Source of the DNA: Paenibacillus sp. W2I17
GTDB taxonomy: Bacteria; Bacillota; Bacilli; Paenibacillales; Paenibacillaceae
Reading direction: 5' to 3'
DNA: 64,000 nt
NCBI RefSeq assembly: GCF_030815985.1
Contig: NZ_JAUSXM010000001.1
Span: 5,890,001 to 5,954,000 of the forward strand
The notes beneath the pieces are model-generated. The model searched no databases and was not told where the DNA came from. It saw only the letters and a program-made list of their open reading frames with translations. Position 1 is the first letter of the stretch; each line of letters begins with the position of its first letter. The position numbers and the translations under genes are program-made. Shown here one piece after another: positions 55,990 to 61,952 of this stretch.

Positions 55990-57216
55990 TTGAAGTCTTC
56001 GATGAATGCAACATCCAATGGAAAATTAAATCCGGTATCCTTTTCGTTTATACGGTTTTATATGCTGGCCTTTTTATTTTTTGCAGCGAATTCAGCTTTG
56101 ACGATTATTCTGCCTTTGCGAAGCGAAGCCGCCGGATTGAACCAGGCTGAGATTGGTCTGATGATGGGGGCATATATGTTCACCTGTATGCTCTTGAGAC
56201 CTTTTGCAGCACAGCTGCTGGGTAAGCATGGGCCGCTCCGAGTGATGCAATGGCTATTACTTTTGCATGCGGGTACGCTGCTGCTGTTTGTTGTTTTTGG
56301 TGTGGAGACGTATCTGTGGTTGCGAGCCCTGCAAGGGGTGGCAACGGCCTTTTTCTCCATGACGATGCAGGCAGGCATTGTGGAAAAGCTGGAGGACAAA
56401 GACCGGGCACAAGGGTTGTCCATGTACACCCTTTTTACAATGGTTCCTTCTCTGGTCATTCCGATCCTTGCTATACAAATCTGGGAAAATGCCAGTGATC
56501 TGGCGTTTACGCTGCTGATGATTGGACTGGCGGCGCTGCCACTTCTGATTGGATATAATGTGGATCTGCCGCGGAGTACCGTGCAGAACAAATCGTACAC
56601 CTTGGGCGACATGTTTCGTTCATTTGGCGGCATCTGGCGCAGCACGCCACTGCTGATCAGCAGTGTGGTGATGCTGTTTGCATCCTGCGTCTTTGGGGCG
56701 ACAGCGACCTTTCTTCCCCTGTATATGGTATCCACCGGAATGGCGAGTGCAGGGGTATTTCTGACGATTCAGGGATTGGTTGTGATCCTGTGCAGATTCA
56801 TTCTGCGCAAAAAAATCCCGTCCGACGGTAGCTGGAATACTTGGCTGATGGCAGGCTTAATGCTGTGTGCTGCACTGGGAACCCAGTTGCTCAGTCTGAT
56901 GGAGATCATCGGGCCATTGGTGTATCTCTCCGCGGTGTTCAGCGGCTTTGCCCTGGCACTGTTGTACCCGACATTAACCACATATCTGTCTTTTGTGCTG
57001 CCTGCGGATTCCAGATATGTACTCATGGGGATCTTCATGTCCTCGTATGACCTTGGATTCTCTCTGGGTGGACTGGCGATGGGGCTTATTGTACAGGTAA
57101 GTTCGTATTCGACCATGTTTATGATCTGCACGTTGCTCTCTATTGCGGCTATGCTCCCGGTGTTGGTTTTCAGGCAACGAATGGAAGCGGGGAATAAGAC
57201 CAGTTCTGTGCGATGA
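55990..57216 (+). CDS. MFS transporter, second CntE-like copy
   Basis: This 408-residue, twelve-helix MFS protein is clearly paralogous to the preceding one: both share FxRxYxxxxLxFxANxxL, IGLxMGAYMFT, a RPxA block, KHGP, and the PTLTTYLSFVLP segment. It may export a second metallophore form, form a heterodimer, or take up or secrete another solute. The start is uncertain: TTG 55990 (gtggtga upstream), ATG 56002 or TTG 55957 overlapping cntE. The TGA stop lies inside the first bases of repeat copy 6 (cgatgacagaac), so the last residues may derive from the element. Confidence 0.82.
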   Translation: MKSSMNATSNGKLNPVSFSFIRFYMLAFLFFAANSALTIILPLRSEAAGLNQAEIGLMMGAYMFTCMLLRPFAAQLLGKHGPLRVMQWLLLLHAGTLLLFVVFGVETYLWLRALQGVATAFFSMTMQAGIVEKLEDKDRAQGLSMYTLFTMVPSLVIPILAIQIWENASDLAFTLLMIGLAALPLLIGYNVDLPRSTVQNKSYTLGDMFRSFGGIWRSTPLLISSVVMLFASCVFGATATFLPLYMVSTGMASAGVFLTIQGLVVILCRFILRKKIPSDGSWNTWLMAGLMLCAALGTQLLSLMEIIGPLVYLSAVFSGFALALLYPTLTTYLSFVLPADSRYVLMGIFMSSYDLGFSLGGLAMGLIVQVSSYSTMFMICTLLSIAAMLPVLVFRQRMEAGNKTSSVR

Positions 57217-57439
57217 CAGAACAACCTTCCGATCGCTGTTATCCCCAGATTTTTTGGTTCCTTTTTATAAGGTTAAATCCGGGGATAGCGTATGCTTCCG
57301 ATGTAGCTTTCTTGCAGAAAGCTTGTAGGCGAAGTGTATGCTTTCGAAGTAGCTTTCCTACAGAAAGCTTGTAGCTCCGCTTCTTCAGGTTCTTTCTGTC
57401 CTCTCCGTTTCGTGTAAATGTTCAGTTCAATCTATATAG
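57210..57439 (-). repeat. Intergenic hairpin element, copy 6 (inverted, with internal duplication)
   Basis: Reverse orientation, beginning gcgatgacagaacaacc at the MFS stop codon. It has arms tatccccagatttttt and aaatccggggata, then two tandem copies of an about 46-bp block (gtatgctt-c, an agctttc-n5-gaaagct mini-hairpin, ttgtag). cttcttcaggttctttctgt, cctctccgtt and the end gtgtaaatgttcagttcaat, ctatatag follow. The left terminal repeat is absent, as in copy 2. Confidence 0.78.
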
Positions 57440-57543
57440 CTTTGTTGAATCTGTCGCGGTACAGGCGTACTTCTAATTTATATTGATATAGTCCGCTGTC
57501 TAGCCTATCCCGCATGTAATGCTAACATTTACAGAGGAGGTTT

Positions 57544-57642
57544 ATGACTCACTTCTTGCCAAAACGTATCCTCAGGTTGCGAAAGTGCAAGGGCCGGTCA
57601 TCAGCCTTTTTTTTGTTTTTTTGCAGATTGAATCAAAAATAG
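57544..57642 (+). CDS. Possible short leader ORF before the GTPase gene
   Basis: A 32-residue frame starts at ATG 57544 directly behind a strong ribosome binding site (gaggagg, 57534-57540). The peptide is basic, then Phe-rich where a T-run (ccttttttttg) interrupts the DNA. It could be a leader peptide, a gene remnant, or chance. A weak ggc/gcc hairpin before the T-run could act as an attenuator or terminator. I recognise no family. Confidence 0.25.
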   Translation: MTHFLPKRILRLRKCKGRSSAFFLFFCRLNQK

Positions 57643-57643
57643 T

Positions 57644-57673
57644 TTGACAACGACCGTCCAACAGGATTATAGT
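57644..57673 (+). promoter_or_regulatory. Sigma-A type promoter of the CobW GTPase gene
   Basis: TTGACA (57644-57649) and TATAGT (57668-57673) are separated by 18 bases. The Zur-type operator follows nine bases later, the same architecture as at cntK. Confidence 0.75.
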
Positions 57674-57681
57674 CATTGTTG

Positions 57682-57703
57682 TTAATCGTAATAATTACTA
57701 TTA
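57682..57703. promoter_or_regulatory. Zur box upstream of the CobW GTPase gene
   Basis: This 22-nt dyad (core tcgtaataattac) is identical to the one at 46398-46419. It matches the known Bacillales Zur consensus. Zinc-replete Zur is expected to block transcription of the GTPase and probably the downstream S14 gene. Confidence 0.82.
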
Positions 57704-57746
57704 AAGTCTGAATTACACAGACTGCACATATAAGGAGTAGATTTCT

Positions 57747-58944
57747 ATGACACAAAAGCAAGTTCCGGTAACCGTACTGAGTGGTTACCTCGGTTCAGGG
57801 AAAACGACGGTTTTGAATCATGTGTTGAACAACAGACAGGGACTCAAAGTTGCGGTGATCGTCAACGACATGAGTGAGGTGAACATTGATGCTGCGCTGG
57901 TTAAGGGGGAGGCAAACCTTGTCTCGAACCGAAGAGAAACTGGTGGAGTTGTCGAACGGCTGTATCTGCTGCACCTTGCGGGATGATCTGATGCAAGAGA
58001 TTGAGAAGCTGGTGAACGAAGGCAAGTATGACTATATTTTGATCGAATCCACCGGCATCAGTGAACCTGTTCCAGTTGCACAGACCTTTACATACGCCGA
58101 TGAGGAGTCGGGTATTGATCTGACTAGCCTAGCCCGATTGGATTGTCTGGTAACGGTGGTGGATGCCAATCGATTCTGGCATGATTTTGGATCAGGGCAG
58201 AGTCTTCTGGATCGTAACCAGGCGACCGGAGATGAGGACACCCGTGACGTCGTAGACTTGTTGATCGATCAGATCGAAACCTGTGATGTACTGCTGCTGA
58301 ACAAATGTGATCTGGTCGATGACACCGAGCTGAACAAGCTCGAAGGTATCATCCGCAAGTTACAGCCTAACGCCAAGATCATTCGGACCGAGAATGGACA
58401 GGTGAATCCGTCCGAGATTCTAAATACAGGCCGATTTGATTTTGAGAAGGTGAGCATGTCCGCTGGATGGATTCAGGAACTGGAGAAGGAGTCGCATACA
58501 CCGGAAACCGAGGAATATGGCATTGGTTCCTTCGTTTATCGCCGCAGAAAGCCATTCCATCCTTCCCGTCTGGCTGAGTTCATGAGTTACTGGCCGGAAG
58601 AAGTGGTACGTGCCAAAGGCTTAGTATGGCTCGCGGCTGAAGGGGACGTTGCTGCAAGCCTCAGTCAGGCAGGGCCATCCATTCAGTTCGGTCCTGCGGG
58701 ACATTGGGTCGCGGCGTTGCCAGAAGCGGACAAAGAAGAGATTTTACGTAACGAACCGGATGTTCTGGAGAAATGGGATGCCCAGTGGGGAGATCGTCAG
58801 ACGGAGCTTGTTATGATTGGGATCGAAATGGAACGTGCGAGCATTGAAGATGAGCTGGACCAGTGCCTGCTTAGTGATGAAGAAATGCTGGCTGACTGGG
58901 GCCATTTCGACAATCCACTGCCATGGCCTGTGGAAGTCGTATAA
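57747..58944 (+). pseudogene. CobW/COG0523 zinc GTPase (YciC/ZagA-like), frameshifted
   Basis: The frame from ATG 57747 gives [20 protein letters not shown] (Walker A) and [19 protein letters not shown], then loses register at about 57919-57920. The second frame continues [23 protein letters not shown] (the metal-binding CxCC motif) through ESTGISEPV, NKCDL and the C-terminal CobW_C domain to 58944. Reading aacctg instead of aaccttg joins them into about 398 residues. All motifs are intact, so a single extra T, real or from sequencing, is the only defect. YciC/ZagA-type GTPases deliver zinc to key enzymes in zinc starvation, consistent with the Zur box upstream. Confidence 0.88.
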
Positions 58945-58991
58945 CTGGGAAGTTGATGGTTCTGAATTTGGAGTAACGCTATATAACCACA

Positions 58992-59224
58992 TCTATATAA
59001 ATTGAAATAAACATTTACACAAAACGGAGAGGACAGAAAAAACCTGAAGAAGCGGAGCGTTCGCCTACAAGCTTTCTGTAAGAAAGCTACATCGGAAGCA
59101 TACGCTATCCCCGGATTTATCCTTTGTAAAAGGAATCAAAAAAATCTGGGGATAACAGCGATCGGAAGGTTGTTCTGTCATCGGAGTGTGCAGTGTAAAT
59201 ATTCTTTAGTTCAATTTATATAGA
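58992..59224 (+). repeat. Intergenic hairpin element, copy 7 (full length)
   Basis: Same orientation as copy 3. The left end tctatataaattgaaataaa, then catttacac, is complementary to the right end gtgtaaatattctttagttc, then aatttataga-like sequence. Inside are cggagaggacagaaaaaacc, the mini-hairpin agctttc-tgtaa-gaaagct, arms tatccccggattta and aaaatctggggata, and ggttgttctgtcat. It separates the GTPase gene from rpsN. Confidence 0.85.
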
Positions 59225-59263
59225 TAAATAAACATAAATTCAATCAATAAGGAGCTGTAATTC

Positions 59264-59533
59264 ATGGCTAAAAAATCTAAAGTGGTACGTGAGAAGCAAC
59301 GTCAGGCGATCGTGGCAAAATATGCGGACCTGCGCCGGGAGTTGAAGGAAAAAGGGGATTATGAAGCATTGCAGAAATTGCCGCGGAATGCATCTCCGAC
59401 TCGTTTGAAAAACCGTTGTGAAGTGACAGGCCGCCCGCGGGGTTATCTACGCAAGTTCAAGGTATCTCGGATTAAGTTCCGTGAATTGGCCCATCAAGGA
59501 CAGATTCCTGGTGTAACGAAATCCAGCTGGTAA
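59264..59533 (+). CDS. rpsN: 30S ribosomal protein S14, zinc-independent form
   Basis: This 89-residue S14 is of the long C-minus type. It ends with the conserved [40 protein letters not shown] and lacks the paired CxxC zinc ligands of the 61-residue C-plus form. In B. subtilis the equivalent (YhzA) is Zur-controlled and replaces the zinc form when zinc is short. Its place after the Zur-boxed GTPase gene supports the same role. aaggagctgtaattc precedes ATG 59264. No separate Zur box was seen at its own start. Confidence 0.95.
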   Translation: MAKKSKVVREKQRQAIVAKYADLRRELKEKGDYEALQKLPRNASPTRLKNRCEVTGRPRGYLRKFKVSRIKFRELAHQGQIPGVTKSSW

Positions 59534-59575
59534 AATGATTAAGGGTGGTATTTTGCTGAAAGGATGTGCATCTTC

Positions 59576-59911
59576 ATGTTGGACTTGTTTACACTAAAAA
59601 GGATTCAGTCCGTAATGAACGGATATATTCATGAGAAGGTTCCTTCGCCACTACGTACGATGGTGAAGTTGACATATGAGATGAATGACAATGAATTGAT
59701 CCTGACCGAAGAAAGACCCGCCGAGGAACGGTATCAATGGGATAAGATGCATATTGCCCGATTTTACTGGGAAGATAATCAGTGGAAGGTGTATGCCAGA
59801 GATGAACAGAGCAGCTGGAATCCGGTAGATGTTATTACACCTTGTTCCGATTTTGAGAATGTGCTCGAGCAGGTGGAACAGGATGAGGCTGGACTGTTCT
59901 GGCGTACGTGA
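59576..59911 (+). CDS. DUF3024 family protein
   Basis: This 111-residue soluble protein begins MLDLFTLKRIQSVMNGYIHEKVP, continues with LTYEMNDNELILTEERP and WDKMHIARFYWEDNQWKVYARD, and ends DEAGLFW. This pattern matches the uncharacterised DUF3024 family. The function is unknown. ATG 59576 is preferred over 59564 because the aaagg site abuts the earlier ATG. It is in the same direction and 42 bases after rpsN, and ends in a good terminator, so it may be part of the zinc-starvation transcript. Confidence 0.78.
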   Translation: MLDLFTLKRIQSVMNGYIHEKVPSPLRTMVKLTYEMNDNELILTEERPAEERYQWDKMHIARFYWEDNQWKVYARDEQSSWNPVDVITPCSDFENVLEQVEQDEAGLFWRT

Positions 59912-59919
59912 GCGAGTTC

Positions 59920-59959
59920 AAAGATAACCACATTCAGTGGCTATCTTTGGGCTTTTTTT
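59920..59959 (+). terminator. Terminator after the DUF3024 gene
   Basis: aaagataaccac (59920-59931) pairs with gtggctatcttt (59937-59948) with one mismatch. A gggc tract then seven T follow. Confidence 0.88.
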
Positions 59960-60039
59960 GTGTCCAAGGATCACTGAAGTAAAGAGGGGACGATCTTTTG
60001 ATCTTCCTTCTTTAATGGGCAAAAGAACTAAATAAAATC

Positions 60040-60069
60040 CGTTTTACAATAAAAATTTATTGTAAAACG
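60040..60069. promoter_or_regulatory. 14-bp perfect palindrome upstream of the DUF2975-HTH pair
   Basis: cgttttacaataaa (60040-60053) and tttattgtaaaacg (60056-60069) are perfect inverted copies with a two-base centre. A possible promoter, TTGTAA (60060-60065) with TAAATT (60083-60088) and a 17-base spacer, overlaps its right arm. An operator is the simplest reading; a repressor bound here would block polymerase. Confidence 0.65.
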
Positions 60070-60119
60070 ATAAATAATATGATAAATTCATATCACTTAA
60101 AACAAGTGAGGTGCTTTTT

Positions 60120-60596
60120 GTGAAGCGAGGTACGACCCTCTTTTTAAAATTGGCTGTGTTACTTATTGGTGTTCCCATTCTTGCCTTATGTATATTCGGC
60201 ATACCCTGGTTAGCAAACAACCCGGTGAATCCGAATTATGCAGGTGCACTATACCCCATAGTGATTATTATGTATGTGTCCGTTATTCCGTTTATTGTTG
60301 CACTGTATCAAGCATTCCGTCTGCTAAGTTACATCGACAAAAATGAAGCATTCTCTCTAATGTCGGTGAAATCCTTAAAAACAATAAAATATTGTGCTAT
60401 TGTAATCAGTAGTCTCTATTTTGTGATGTTGCCATTTGTGTATGTTGTAGCAGAGAAAGATGATGCCCCAGGCCTCATTCTTATGGGGATGGTTCCTGTT
60501 TTTGCTTCATTGGTCATTGCAGTATTTTCCGCTGTGCTCCAAAGATTGTTACAGGAAGCGATTGATATCAAATCAGAAAATGACCTAGTGGTCTGA
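60120..60596 (+). CDS. DUF2975 membrane protein
   Basis: This 158-residue protein has four predicted membrane helices: VLLIGVPILALCIFGIPWL, YPIVIIMYVSVIPFIVALYQA, YCAIVISSLYFVMLPFVYVV and LMGMVPVFASLVIAVFSAVLQ. YIDKNEAFSLMSVKSLKTIKY sits between helices two and three, characteristic of DUF2975. These genes are regularly paired with a small YozG-like HTH regulator, as here, nine bases downstream. The function is unknown; a membrane sensor or anti-regulator is a guess. GTG 60120 is chosen with aggtg seven bases upstream; GTG 60111 overlaps that site. Confidence 0.82.
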   Translation: MKRGTTLFLKLAVLLIGVPILALCIFGIPWLANNPVNPNYAGALYPIVIIMYVSVIPFIVALYQAFRLLSYIDKNEAFSLMSVKSLKTIKYCAIVISSLYFVMLPFVYVVAEKDDAPGLILMGMVPVFASLVIAVFSAVLQRLLQEAIDIKSENDLVV

Positions 60597-60605
60597 GGTG
60601 AATAT

Positions 60606-60839
60606 ATGGCCATTATAATCAATATTGATGTGATGTTGGCAAAGCGGAAAATGACGGTTACCGAGCTTGCCGAAAGAGTTGAGATCACGATCGCCAATAT
60701 TTCCATATTAAAAACAGGAAAAGCCAAAGCGATCCGTTTATCCACTCTGGATGCCATCTGTAAAGCACTGGATTGTCAGCCTGGAGATATATTGGAATAT
60801 AAGGCTGACGAGGACGAAGATACAAATGAACTTATATAA
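60606..60839 (+). CDS. YozG-like Cro/C1-type HTH regulator
   Basis: This 77-residue protein is a single helix-turn-helix domain (MLAKRKMTVTELAERVEITIANISILKTGKAKAIRLSTLDAICKALDCQPGDILEY) with a short acidic tail. It is a likely repressor of its own operon at the palindrome at 60040-60069. gaggtgaatat precedes ATG 60606, and the gene is coupled to the DUF2975 gene. Confidence 0.87.
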   Translation: MAIIINIDVMLAKRKMTVTELAERVEITIANISILKTGKAKAIRLSTLDAICKALDCQPGDILEYKADEDEDTNELI

Positions 60840-60851
60840 AAAATGAACGAA

Positions 60852-60888
60852 AAATACTCTGCATGTTATATGCAGAGTATTTTTTTGC
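60852..60888. terminator. Terminator after the HTH gene
   Basis: aaatactctgcat (60852-60864) pairs perfectly with atgcagagtattt (60870-60882), followed by T residues. It lies between convergent genes and is probably bidirectional. Confidence 0.92.
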
Positions 60889-60919
60889 ATCAGCTTGTTC
60901 AAGGAATACGTCCCGTGCC

Positions 60920-61771
60920 CTATAACGAATGATTGTGCATCATACGGAATTGCATAGGTGTTACGTTTTCCTGGGTTTTAAAACAGCGGATGAAGTAGCT
61001 TGACTGTGAAAATCCCGTTTCCAGCGTAATTTGTTTAATGGAAAGGTTGGTTGTTGCGAGCAGCTGTTTCGCATGTAGTAGCCTGGATTCCAAGAGGAAT
61101 TCCGGGAAGGAGATGCCAAACGTCTGACTGAACTTGCGGCTAAAGTATGTTGTACTGTATCCGGCAATCCCGGCAGCATGGTCAAGTGTGATGTGCTCAT
61201 TACTATGAGAGCGAATATAATTCCCTGCTTCACGAATTCGCTCGGAAGTGTGATTTAAAGAAACATTGATTTGACTCGCTGCGGATTGCAATCGGGTCAG
61301 AAGCTCATATAATGTTGCTGCCATGCTGTGCTCGTCCTCCACTTGATAGCCTCTGCCTAGCTCCAGTAATCGATCCATCAGCTTGGTAATCACCGGGAGG
61401 TTGGAACATTGAAACAGCCACGGCTCGTCAACCCCTTTTCCATTTAATAGCTCTTCGAGACGAACGCCGTAAAAGTGAATCCAACGAATATTCCAAGGCT
61501 CATCCGAATCTGAATAGTAGGTTTGTCTAAGACCGGGACCATAGAGGAATCCCTGTCCACGCGTTAGCTCATAACAAGTGGTTCCAGTGTCCAGGAATCC
61601 TTTACCGTCAAGTACAAGGTGCAGGTTATAGCAATGATCCAAGTTGATATCTTTCGTTCGATATTCCCGATTCACATAATGCTTCGGAAAGTCACTGTAC
61701 CCTCCAATAAAATCGGGAAAACATACATGTCTGGGGAAAACCGGCTTGGGGAGAAAGATGTGTTCTTTCAC
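60920..61771 (-). CDS. AraC family transcriptional regulator
   Basis: This 283-residue regulator has an N-terminal cupin sensor (about 15-110, with HCYNLHLVLDGKGFLDTG and GQGFLYGPGLRQTYYSDS) and a C-terminal double HTH (HITLDHAAGIAGYSTTYFSRKFSQTFG and LSIKQITLETGFSQSSYFIRCFK). GTG 61771 is preferred, as ggagg lies six bases upstream; ATG 61777 is directly adjacent to it. Divergent from a beta-galactosidase gene, it probably activates that gene in response to a galactoside. Confidence 0.9.
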   Translation of the reverse strand: MKEHIFLPKPVFPRHVCFPDFIGGYSDFPKHYVNREYRTKDINLDHCYNLHLVLDGKGFLDTGTTCYELTRGQGFLYGPGLRQTYYSDSDEPWNIRWIHFYGVRLEELLNGKGVDEPWLFQCSNLPVITKLMDRLLELGRGYQVEDEHSMAATLYELLTRLQSAASQINVSLNHTSERIREAGNYIRSHSNEHITLDHAAGIAGYSTTYFSRKFSQTFGISFPEFLLESRLLHAKQLLATTNLSIKQITLETGFSQSSYFIRCFKTQENVTPMQFRMMHNHSL

Positions 61772-61806
61772 GTGCATCCTCCATTTGAACGCAACATTTT
61801 TATGTA

Positions 61807-61831
61807 GTGAACTGAAATAGATTCAGTCCAC
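61807..61831. promoter_or_regulatory. Inverted repeat in the AraC/beta-galactosidase intergenic region
   Basis: gtgaactgaa (61807-61816) and ttcagtccac (61822-61831) form a dyad with one mismatch, 35 bases from the regulator start. It is a candidate regulator site or leader hairpin. Confidence 0.4.
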
Positions 61832-61952
61832 TGTTATTTGAATCTTAGGCAATGACAATATTTTATTATAAGTCGCATAATCTTGTCATTTATTATATGT
61901 GAAGGTTCCAATAGAATGGAGGCAATATGGCAGGTTAAGGGGGCAATTAAAG

